DNA of 6,059 bases from CADCVW01 sp035644935 (GTDB lineage: Bacteria; Pseudomonadota; Alphaproteobacteria; Sphingomonadales; Sphingomonadaceae): contig DASQNO010000058.1 in NCBI GenBank assembly GCA_035644935.1, forward strand, positions 1-6,059. The letters are read 5' to 3'. Made by a program: the position numbers and the translations under genes. A model generated the notes under the pieces. That model was not told where the DNA came from, ran no database searches, and saw nothing but the letters and a program-made list of their open reading frames with translations. Of the stretch, positions 1 to 5,968 are shown one piece after another. Position 1 is the stretch's first letter. Each line of letters starts with the position of its first letter.

Positions 1-807
1 CGCCTGGCTGGGCGCGACGGCGCGCGCGAAGCGGCCGAGCGGTACGCGACCGCCGAACACGGCCAGCGGGTAGGCGAGCATCCAGATGACGACGCCGACC
101 GCGGAGACGATGACGATGTAGTGGAGCAGCGCGCCGAACGCAGCTCCGCCCGCCCGCGCGCCGACCACGAAGGCGAGCGCAAAGACGCCGATCGGCGCCA
201 GCCAGAGCACCCAGCCGATGATCACCAGCATGACGTCCGCGACCGCCCGGAAGAAGCCGGTAAGCTGTTCGCGAGGTTCGCGCGGCAGCCGGAGCAGCGC
301 GAAGGCGAACACCGTGGTGAACACGATCAGCGGCAGGATGGCGTCGTTGGCCGCGGCCGCGATCGGGTTGGTGGGGATCATCGATCCTAGGAAGTCGGCG
401 ATGCCCGGCACCTCGGCCGTCGGCTGCGTCGCCTGGCTGAGCGCGGCACGCAGCGCGCCCGCGGATTCCACGGGCAAGGGAAGGATCTGAAGGAACAGCG
501 GTGTCAGCAGCGCCGCCAGAGCCGCCGACGTCCAGATGCAGACGATGAAGATCGCCAGCGAGCGCCCGGCCAGCCGACTGGCGTTCGCCGCCTCCGCGGT
601 GGTGGCGATGCCGACGATCAGCAGCGAAGTGACGAGCGGCACGATGGTCATGCGCAGTGCGTTCAGCCAGGCTGTGCCGATCGGCTCCGCGACGGAGATC
701 GCGCCGTCCACCCATGCGCCCCCGCTCGACGCGGAGACGATCCCTAGGGCCAGGCCCAGGACGAGGGCGAGGAGGACGCGGACGGGCTGGGACATGGCGA
801 ACGGCAT
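1..807 (-). CDS. Dicarboxylate/amino acid:cation symporter (DAACS family), N-terminal part, cut by window edge
   Basis: Inner-membrane secondary transporter of the DAACS family (GltP/DctA-like), which couples uptake of acidic amino acids or C4-dicarboxylates to Na+ or H+. Reading the minus strand from ATG at 807 gives 269 codons with no stop before the edge; full members are about 400-450 residues, so the C-terminal substrate-binding half is missing. Visible are a hydrophobic first helix (residues 9-23), the segment ALRMTIVPLVTSLLIVGI (about 50-67) typical of helix 2 of the family, IPTNPIAAAANDAILPLIVF (about 135-154), a hydrophobic LVIIGWVLWLAPIGVFAL stretch (about 193-210), and AVAPSQA at the truncated end, which matches the family's AxxPSQxxAF region. 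An in-frame ATG at 795 is an alternative start. It lies 51 bases downstream of the lipoprotein gene on the same strand, so the two may be co-transcribed. Substrate cannot be told without the C-terminus. Confidence 0.9.
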   Translation of the reverse strand, partial: MPFAMSQPVRVLLALVLGLALGIVSASSGGAWVDGAISVAEPIGTAWLNALRMTIVPLVTSLLIVGIATTAEAANASRLAGRSLAIFIVCIWTSAALAALLTPLFLQILPLPVESAGALRAALSQATQPTAEVPGIADFLGSMIPTNPIAAAANDAILPLIVFTTVFAFALLRLPREPREQLTGFFRAVADVMLVIIGWVLWLAPIGVFALAFVVGARAGGAAFGALLHYIVIVSAVGVVIWMLAYPLAVFGGRVPLGRFARAVAPSQA

Positions 808-858
808 ATCGGCCCCGCTTGCCAAGTCAAAAGAATGTGCGGGAATGCGGTCCGCCCG

Positions 859-1314
859 CTACTTCTTCCGTTTGGGCGCGACTTCCCAGCCGGCGACCTC
901 GTGCCCCTGTTCGAACAGGCAAGCCTGCATCGCTTTTCTGACGTCCCGTTCCTTTTTCGCCTTTTGAGCCTTGGCCACACCCCAGGCTGCAGCGATGCCG
1001 AACACGGGCAGCATCACGGTTGCCGCGCTTGCCGCCGCCGCCGCGCCCAAGGCGCTGCTGGAAGCCGCGCCCCCGACCGCCGCGGCCGTTACGCCGACCC
1101 CCGCCGCAACGCCGGCACCGCCCGAGGCGAGCCGCGCGCCGAAGCCGGAGCGGACGCCCTGCGCGACGAAGATACGGCAGCTTTCGTGATCCGCCGCGAA
1201 TTTCACGCTGTCGGCTGGCTGGGATGCGGGCGTCGCGACGAACTCGCGCGGCCGCGACGAACATGCGGAAAGCGCCAGCACGACCGCGGCGCTCGTCAGG
1301 AATCTGCCAACCAT
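859..1314 (-). CDS. Small glycine/alanine-rich lipoprotein (glycine-zipper-like)
   Basis: A 151-residue predicted lipoprotein of unknown function. Residues 1-17 form a short signal peptide (Arg4, then a hydrophobic stretch) ending in the lipobox LSAC, so cleavage and lipidation at Cys18 are expected; Ser19 after the Cys suggests outer-membrane sorting. Residues 58-117 are almost all Gly, Ala, Val and Ser with small-residue spacing like a glycine zipper, possibly membrane-inserted. A basic segment (116-127, rich in Lys and Arg) and a C-terminal piece CLFEQGHEVAGWEV (132-145) follow. That last piece resembles the C-terminal motif (Cys, acidic, Gly-[YH]-x-V, GW) of some glycine-zipper envelope proteins. 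Cys46 and Cys132 could form a disulfide. The ATG at 1314 is preceded by a GGGGGGA purine run, supporting the start. It is divergent from glmM and 51 bases upstream of the symporter gene. The function is not recognised; lipoprotein status is the secure part. Confidence 0.8.
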   Translation of the reverse strand: MVGRFLTSAAVVLALSACSSRPREFVATPASQPADSVKFAADHESCRIFVAQGVRSGFGARLASGGAGVAAGVGVTAAAVGGAASSSALGAAAAASAATVMLPVFGIAAAWGVAKAQKAKKERDVRKAMQACLFEQGHEVAGWEVAPKRKK

Positions 1315-1340
1315 GTGTCATCCCCCCGGAGAACCGGAGC

Positions 1341-1369
1341 CTGACACGCCTTTGGCCCGCGCGAGTCAA
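1341..1369 (-). promoter_or_regulatory. Possible promoter for the lipoprotein gene, with a GANTC site on the -35
   Basis: On the minus strand TTGACT (1369-1364) is followed after 17 bases by TGTCAG (1346-1341), a good -35 and a poor -10, about 27 bases before the ATG at 1314. The -35 overlaps the GANTC site at 1363-1367, and a second GANTC lies at 1300-1304 just inside the gene. Only the sequence match supports this, and the -10 is weak. Confidence 0.25.
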
Positions 1370-1447
1370 GCAGCGCTCCGGGCACCCGCTTTGCCTCGCC
1401 TGCGCCGTCGCGGTAAGGCCGCCTTCATTTCGAGTGGGACCGCAACA

Positions 1448-2785
1448 ATGGCACGCAAATTCTTCGGCACCGATGGCATTCGGGGGCGCACAAACACGCA
1501 TCCGATGACCGCCGAGATGGCGCAGCGGGTGGGTCAGGCGGCGGGCGCCCACTTCGTGCGCGGCGACCACCGGCACCGCGTCGTTATTGGCAAGGACACG
1601 CGACTGTCCGGCTACATGATGGAATCGGCGCTGATCTCCGGCTTCACCAGCGTTGGTATGGACGTCGTGATGGTGGGACCGATGCCGACGCCGGCCGTGG
1701 CGATGCTGGCGCAGTCGATGCGCGCGGACCTGGGCGTGATGATCTCCGCCAGCCACAACCCTTATTACGACAACGGCATCAAGCTGTTCGGACCTGACGG
1801 CTACAAATTGTCGGACGCCGACGAGGCGGCGATCGAGGCGCGGCTGGAACAGCCGCCCGAACTCGCCGCATCCGACGCGATCGGCCGCGCCCGCAAGATC
1901 GAGGATGCGCGTGGGCGCTATATCCACTTCGCCAAGTCGACGTTTCCGGCCGAGATGCGGCTGGATTCGCTCAAGGTGGTCGTCGACTGCGCGAACGGCG
2001 CGGCTTACCAGGTGGCGCCCGCCGCGCTTTGGGAGCTGGGCGCGGAGGTCGTCGCGATCGGAGTGTCGCCCAACGGCACCAACATCAACGACGATTGCGG
2101 GTCGACCGCGCCCGCGCAACTCGCGGCGCGCGTCGTCGCCGAAGGCGCGCATGTCGGCGTCGCGCTAGACGGCGATGCCGACCGGCTGATCATCGTCGAC
2201 GAGAAGGGCAGGGTGGTCGACGGCGACCAGCTGATGGCGCTGATCGGCACGAGCTGGGCCCGGCGCGGCCTGCTGCACGGCGGCGGCATCGTCGCCACGG
2301 TGATGTCCAACCTGGGGCTCGAGCGCTTCCTGCAGGGCGAGGACCTGACGCTGCTGCGCACGCAGGTCGGGGACCGGCACGTGCTGGAGGCGATGCGCGC
2401 CAAAGGCTTCAACGTCGGCGGTGAGCAGTCGGGGCACATCATCCTGTCCGACTACGCGACCACCGGCGACGGCCTTGTCGCCGCGCTGCAGGTGCTGGCC
2501 GCCCTGGTCGACAGCGGCCGGCCCGCGAGCGAATTGCTCCATCTCTTCGATCCGCTGCCACAGCTTCTCAAGAACGTTCGCTTTGCGGGCGGGCAGCCGC
2601 TTGAGGCGCACGGCGTTCGCAAGGCGATCGCCGACGGCGAGGCGCGGCTGGCCGGTACGGGCCGGCTGCTGATCCGCAAGTCGGGCACCGAACCGCTGAT
2701 CCGCGTTATGGCGGAGGGCGAGAACGAGACAATGGTGGGCGAGGTCGTGGAGCAGATCTGCGAGGCGGTGAGGCAGGCGGCGTGA
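1448..2785 (+). CDS. glmM: Phosphoglucosamine mutase GlmM
   Basis: Cytoplasmic enzyme that interconverts glucosamine-6-phosphate and glucosamine-1-phosphate, the step before GlmU in UDP-GlcNAc synthesis for peptidoglycan and lipopolysaccharide. The 445-residue length is standard. The N-terminus carries the family signature KFFGTDGIRG (4-13). The phosphoserine loop ISASHNP is at 99-105 with catalytic Ser102, the Mg2+ loop DGDADR at 241-246 (Asp241, Asp243, Asp245), the sugar-binding loop GGEQSGH at 324-330 and the phosphate-binding RKSGTEPLIRVM at 410-421. All key residues are present. The ATG at 1448 was chosen because the family begins four residues before KFF and GGGA (1436-1439) sits eight bases ahead. 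A longer in-frame extension back to 1313 would overlap the start of the divergent lipoprotein gene and add unconserved residues. A weak promoter candidate (TTGCCT 1391-1396, N17, TAAGGC) lies upstream. Followed by an inverted repeat, then thiD. Confidence 0.97.
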   Translation: MARKFFGTDGIRGRTNTHPMTAEMAQRVGQAAGAHFVRGDHRHRVVIGKDTRLSGYMMESALISGFTSVGMDVVMVGPMPTPAVAMLAQSMRADLGVMISASHNPYYDNGIKLFGPDGYKLSDADEAAIEARLEQPPELAASDAIGRARKIEDARGRYIHFAKSTFPAEMRLDSLKVVVDCANGAAYQVAPAALWELGAEVVAIGVSPNGTNINDDCGSTAPAQLAARVVAEGAHVGVALDGDADRLIIVDEKGRVVDGDQLMALIGTSWARRGLLHGGGIVATVMSNLGLERFLQGEDLTLLRTQVGDRHVLEAMRAKGFNVGGEQSGHIILSDYATTGDGLVAALQVLAALVDSGRPASELLHLFDPLPQLLKNVRFAGGQPLEAHGVRKAIADGEARLAGTGRLLIRKSGTEPLIRVMAEGENETMVGEVVEQICEAVRQAA

Positions 2786-2806
2786 CGCGCACGCAGGCTC
2801 GCAAAC

Positions 2807-2880
2807 ACGTTCGTCCCGAGCGAAGTCGAGGGGCGCTGAACCTGACCCGGACGCCCCTCGACTACGCTCGGGACGAACGT
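2807..2880. repeat. Inverted repeat, 29-base arms with 16-base loop, between glmM and thiD
   Basis: Arms 2807-2835 and 2852-2880 are reverse complements over 29 bases with a single A/A mismatch (2823 versus 2864); the spacer is 2836-2851. The core of the arm (CGTCCCGAGCGAAGTCGAGG) is a repeat type I recall as common between genes in sphingomonads; that recollection was not checked. In RNA it would form a very stable hairpin. No T-run follows on either strand, so it is not a classical intrinsic terminator. Its last base is the first base of the thiD TTG start codon, and the likely ribosome-binding GGGA (2870-2873) lies inside the right arm. Confidence 0.9.
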
Positions 2881-4040
2881 TGAGAACGACCCCTCGCATC
2901 CTCATCATCGCAGGCTCGGACTCGGGCGGAGGCGCGGGCATCCAGGCGGACATCAAAACCGTCACGATGATGGGCGGTCATGCGATGACCGCGATTACCG
3001 CGATCACGGCGCAGAACACGGTCGGCGTCGATGCGGTCATGTCGGTTTCCGTGGACATGGTGCTGGCGCAGATCGACGCGGTGGTCGGCGACATTGGCGT
3101 CGATGTGGTGAAGATCGGCATGCTGGGAGTTGCGGAGGTGGCGCATGCGGTCGCCGACCGGGTCGAAACTCTGATCGGCGTGCCCGTCGTGTTCGATCCC
3201 GTGATGGTCGCCACCAGCGGATCGGTGCTCGCGGACGAGGCCACGGTGGCGGCGTTCGGGCGGCTGATGCGGCTCGCTACAGTCACGACGCCGAACGCGG
3301 CCGAACTGCGGACGCTCGGCGGCGATGCGGCGCGTCTGGCGCGGGAAACCGGCGCGGCGGTGCTGGCCAAGGGCGGGGACCGTCCTGGGGATGTGGTGGA
3401 GGATATATTGTTCGCCTCGGACGGGACGGAGACGCGTTGGTCCGCAGGACGCATTGAAACGCGGCACACGCACGGGACGGGATGCACGCTGGCGAGCGCC
3501 GTCGCCGTCGGCCTCGCGGAAGGGCGTGATCTGGCCGCGAGCGTGCAACGCGCGCGGTTGTTCGTTCGGGAAGCTATGCTGGCGGCGCCGGGCCTGGGCG
3601 CCGGGAACGGGCCCATGGGGCACGCCGCGGCCTCGTCGGGGCACCCAAACCTCAACCAGGTGACGGTGCCGGCTCGCGACTACGGGGCGTCGGCGGCTTT
3701 CTACCGCGCGTTGGGCCTGACGCAGATTGTCGATGCACCGCCGCGATACGCCCGCTTCGAATGCGCGGGCGGGGCGACGCTCTCCTTCCATGTGGGGACG
3801 GACGAACAGGTCGGCGACGCATTGATCTACTTAGAAAGCGCCGAGCTCGACGCTTGGGTGGAGCGTGCCCAGGCCGCCGGTCTGTTTTTCGATACCTTGC
3901 CGACCGACAAGAGCTGGCTGTGGCGGGAGGCCCGGCTTCGCGATCCGGCGGGCAACCGGCTGTGCCTCTACTTCGCAGGCGAAAACAGGCGCTTTCCACC
4001 GTGGCGCGTCGGCGGCGGGATGGTTAACGAAGGTCCATGA
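2880..4040 (+). CDS. thiD: Hydroxymethylpyrimidine/phosphomethylpyrimidine kinase ThiD fused to a C-terminal VOC (glyoxalase-like) domain
   Basis: Residues 1-248 are a complete ThiD, a ribokinase-fold enzyme that phosphorylates HMP and then HMP-phosphate to HMP-diphosphate for thiamine synthesis. Visible are AGSDSGGGAGIQAD (11-24), the HMP-contact region AQNT (44-47), DPVMVATSG (106-114), KGG (164-166) and the anion hole GTGC (199-202) with catalytic Cys202; the family's C-terminal GP-x-x-H is 244-248. After a short linker (about 249-256), residues 257-378 form a VOC domain: LNQVTVPARDYGASAAFYRA (258-277), DPAGNRLCLYF (355-365) and a PPWRV end (373-377). ThiD proteins are usually about 265 residues, so 386 reflects a true in-frame fusion with no stop at the junction. 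In the VOC part, by-eye alignment gives Gln260 and perhaps His304 as ligands, while the usual last-strand Glu position is Cys362, so metal chemistry is doubtful. TTG at 2880 is the only usable start: the frame has no ATG, GTG or other TTG between the preceding in-frame stop (2769) and it. Met246 could allow internal initiation of VOC alone. Confidence 0.9.
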   Translation: MRTTPRILIIAGSDSGGGAGIQADIKTVTMMGGHAMTAITAITAQNTVGVDAVMSVSVDMVLAQIDAVVGDIGVDVVKIGMLGVAEVAHAVADRVETLIGVPVVFDPVMVATSGSVLADEATVAAFGRLMRLATVTTPNAAELRTLGGDAARLARETGAAVLAKGGDRPGDVVEDILFASDGTETRWSAGRIETRHTHGTGCTLASAVAVGLAEGRDLAASVQRARLFVREAMLAAPGLGAGNGPMGHAAASSGHPNLNQVTVPARDYGASAAFYRALGLTQIVDAPPRYARFECAGGATLSFHVGTDEQVGDALIYLESAELDAWVERAQAAGLFFDTLPTDKSWLWREARLRDPAGNRLCLYFAGENRRFPPWRVGGGMVNEGP

Positions 4041-4675
4041 CGCGGCCCTGCTTTAAGATCGAACGTATGCACCCTGAGCCGCTGGCCGGAGTCGACGAGG
4101 CGGGGTGCGGTCCGCTGGCGGGGCCGGTGGTGGCGGCGGCGGTGATCCTCGACCGCGCCAAATTCCCGCGCGGCATCGATGACTCAAAGGTGCTGGACGC
4201 CGGGACGCGGGAGGCGATCTACGGCCGGTTGCGCGAAGTCGCGGCGGTCGGGGTCGGCATCGCTTCGGTCGAGGAAATTGACACGCTCAACATCTACTGG
4301 GCGCGCATGCTGGCGATGGCGCGGGCGGTGGAAGCGTTGGGCGTCGACCCCGCCACCGTGCTGGTGGACGGCAACGCCTGCCCGCGCTGGGAGCGGCCGT
4401 CGAAGGCGATCATCGGGGGAGACGCGCGATGCCGGTCGATCGCCGCCGCCTCGATCGTGGCCAAGGTCACGCGCGACCGGATCATGGTCGAACTGGACGC
4501 GGTGCATCCCGGCTACGGCTGGGCGCGCAACAAGGGATACGGGACGCTGGACCACCGCCGCGCGCTGGCCGAACTGGGGCCGTGCGCCGCCCATCGCCGC
4601 AGCTTCGCGCCGGTCGCCGCGCAACTTCGCGCCCGTGAGTCTTTTGAGTCACAGCCACTAGTTGTAGCGGGCTGA
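4037..4675 (+). CDS. rnhB: Ribonuclease HII
   Basis: Cytoplasmic endonuclease that cuts RNA in RNA-DNA hybrids and starts removal of single ribonucleotides from DNA. The 212 residues match the family length (about 200). The DEDD active site is complete by alignment: Asp20 and Glu21 in VDEAGCGPLAGP, Asp111 in VLVDGN, and Asp129 in IIGGD. The downstream signature SIAAASIVAKVTRD (134-147) and the NKGYGT loop (165-170, Tyr168) are also intact. One oddity: the usual Gly-Arg-Gly after the catalytic DEAG start is Gly-Cys-Gly (23-25). The last 14 residues look like an unconserved tail. The start ATG at 4037 overlaps the upstream stop as ATGA, with GAAGG (4029-4033) only three bases ahead, suggesting translational coupling; Met11 (4067) is an alternative start. 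The following gene is ccrM, a pairing I recall from other alphaproteobacteria. Confidence 0.95.
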   Translation: MTRPCFKIERMHPEPLAGVDEAGCGPLAGPVVAAAVILDRAKFPRGIDDSKVLDAGTREAIYGRLREVAAVGVGIASVEEIDTLNIYWARMLAMARAVEALGVDPATVLVDGNACPRWERPSKAIIGGDARCRSIAAASIVAKVTRDRIMVELDAVHPGYGWARNKGYGTLDHRRALAELGPCAAHRRSFAPVAAQLRARESFESQPLVVAG

Positions 4676-4787
4676 CCCGCGCGCGGACTCAAGATGCTGT
4701 GGTGGATGAGGAGCATCGACCCGGTCGAGCTCGGCCCTCGATGCAGGGCGTTAACCACGCCGCTTGACCCGGTGAGTCCGAGGACTC
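4637..4787. promoter_or_regulatory. Cluster of five GANTC (CcrM target) sites before ccrM
   Basis: GANTC sites lie at 4637-4641, 4646-4650, 4686-4690, 4774-4778 and 4783-4787: two in the last codons of rnhB and three in the gap before ccrM. By my manual scan the rest of the window (about 5.9 kb) holds 11. At two-thirds GC the chance expectation for 151 bases is roughly 0.5. In Caulobacter the ccrM promoter carries GANTC sites whose methylation lowers its activity, and GcrA acts with sigma70 at methylated GANTC promoters. A control role here is inferred from that. A lone CtrA-like half-site TTAACC is at 4751-4756, without a TTAA partner at the proper spacing. Confidence 0.6.
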
Positions 4788-4792
4788 AGTCT
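4764..4792 (+). promoter_or_regulatory. Possible ccrM promoter
   Basis: TTGACC (4764-4769) is a good -35; 17 bases later comes CAGTCT (4787-4792), a poor -10. Both GANTC sites of the palindrome at 4773-4788 fall in the spacer. This would place the transcript start close to the AGGGGGA ribosome-binding site (4803-4809). The weak -10 would suit a promoter that depends on an activator such as GcrA, but that is inference. Confidence 0.3.
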
Positions 4793-4817
4793 CGCCCGCA
4801 ACAGGGGGACTTACCGG

Positions 4818-5957
4818 ATGAGCGTTTTCCAGCGCGTCGAGAAGGAGACGTGCGCGCCGCCGCCGGCGCTGGCGACGGACCGCATCATCCGCGGCGATTG
4901 CATCGCTGAGATGGCCGCGCTGCCCGACAAATGCGTGGACATGATCTTCGCGGACCCACCGTACAATCTGCAGCTGGGCGGCGACCTGTTCCGGCCCGAA
5001 GGCGGCCTGGTCGATGCGGTCAACGACGAATGGGACAAGTTCGACGGCTTCGCGCACTACGACGCGTTCACCAAGGCCTGGCTGCGCGAGGCGCGGCGCG
5101 TGCTTAAGGACGACGGCACGCTGTGGGTGATCGGCAGCTACCACAATATCTTCCGCGTCGGCTCGGCGCTGCAGGACCAAGGCTACTGGATTCTAAACGA
5201 CATCGTGTGGCGCAAGGCCAACCCGATGCCCAATTTCCGCGGCACCCGCTTCACCAACGCGCACGAGACGCTGATCTGGTGCGCCAAAGGCGAGGGGAGC
5301 CGCTACCACTTCAACTATCGCGCCATGAAGGCGCTGAACGACGAGTTGCAGATGCGGTCGGACTGGCTGCTGCCGATCTGTTCGGGCGGCGAGCGGGTCA
5401 AGGAGCGCAGCGGCCACAAGGCGCACCCGACTCAGAAGCCCGAATCGCTGCTCTACCGCGTGCTGCTCGCGTGCACGCAGCCGGGCGATGTCGTGCTGGA
5501 TCCCTTCTTCGGCACAGGCACAACGGGCGCGGTGGCGCGACGGCTGGGACGCAAGTGGATCGGGATCGAAAAGGAAGAGAAATACTGCGCCGTAGCCGAG
5601 GAGCGGATCGCATCGACCCTGCCGTTGGACGAGAGCGCGATCGAGACGATGCAGGAGAAGAAGTCGACGCCGCGCGTGCCGTTCGGCGCGCTGATCGAGA
5701 CTGGGCTGATCCTGCCGGGCGCGACGCTGACCGACGTCAAGGGCCGGTGGAAGGCGCGGGTGCGCGCCGACGCATCCGTGGAGATGAAGGCGGACAAGGG
5801 CGGGACGCGCGCCGGATCGATCCACCAGGTGGGCGCCGCGTGCCAGGAAGCGCCGTCGTGCAACGGGTGGACGTTCTGGCATGTGCGCGAGGGCGGCAAG
5901 CTGGTGCCGCTGGACGATCTTCGGCAGCGTTACGCGGCGGGGCTGGGCGAGGGGTAG
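4818..5957 (+). CDS. ccrM: CcrM-type adenine-N6 DNA methyltransferase (GANTC)
   Basis: Solitary cell-cycle methyltransferase that methylates adenine in GANTC after replication; no restriction gene is nearby. The order of motifs is that of the beta class: DPPYNL (46-51, catalytic) comes before the S-adenosylmethionine-binding DPFFGTGTTG (228-237). HPTQKP (203-208) and the target-region segment KANPMPNFRGTRFTNAHETL (133-152) match CcrM orthologues. Residues about 287-373 form the C-terminal domain characteristic of CcrM proteins (PFGALIETGLILPG, then GSIHQVGA and NGWTFWHV), absent from most restriction methylases. At 379 residues it is slightly longer than the 358 of Caulobacter CcrM, with extra residues at the N-terminus. 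The start ATG at 4818 has AGGGGGA (4803-4809) eight bases ahead. The 142-base gap after rnhB and the GANTC cluster there suggest its own, methylation-sensitive promoter. Specificity for GANTC is inferred from family resemblance. Confidence 0.96.
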   Translation: MSVFQRVEKETCAPPPALATDRIIRGDCIAEMAALPDKCVDMIFADPPYNLQLGGDLFRPEGGLVDAVNDEWDKFDGFAHYDAFTKAWLREARRVLKDDGTLWVIGSYHNIFRVGSALQDQGYWILNDIVWRKANPMPNFRGTRFTNAHETLIWCAKGEGSRYHFNYRAMKALNDELQMRSDWLLPICSGGERVKERSGHKAHPTQKPESLLYRVLLACTQPGDVVLDPFFGTGTTGAVARRLGRKWIGIEKEEKYCAVAEERIASTLPLDESAIETMQEKKSTPRVPFGALIETGLILPGATLTDVKGRWKARVRADASVEMKADKGGTRAGSIHQVGAACQEAPSCNGWTFWHVREGGKLVPLDDLRQRYAAGLGEG

Positions 5958-5968
5958 GCGCGCTCCTC

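Noticed and set aside
1313..1447. N-terminal extension of GlmM from an ATG at 1313
   Set aside because: It would overlap the divergent lipoprotein start, adds 45 unconserved residues, and the family starts at the MARKFFGTDG position with its own ribosome-binding site.
827..2152. 441-residue minus-strand open frame
   Set aside because: It lies opposite glmM and overlaps the lipoprotein gene in another frame; composition is Arg/Gly-rich and there is no recognisable domain. It is a typical by-product of GC-rich coding DNA.
2807..2890. Intrinsic terminator after glmM
   Set aside because: The stem is long and strong, but no T-run follows on the plus strand or on the minus strand, and the element has the look of a dispersed repeat.
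2985..3012. Short tandem repeat of ACCGCGAT-like units
   Set aside because: It encodes TAITAITAQ, ordinary conserved ThiD sequence, so the repetition is explained by the protein.
2862..3791. 309-residue minus-strand open frame opposite thiD
   Set aside because: No family signature; rich in Arg and His as expected from reading a GC-rich gene backwards; the plus strand carries the clear ThiD motifs.
4751..4765. CtrA binding site before ccrM
   Set aside because: Only the half-site TTAACC is present; the second TTAA at seven-base spacing is missing.
4694..4909. 71-residue open frame in the rnhB-ccrM gap
   Set aside because: It runs into ccrM in a different frame, has no ribosome-binding site or recognisable sequence, and the gap is better explained as a control region.
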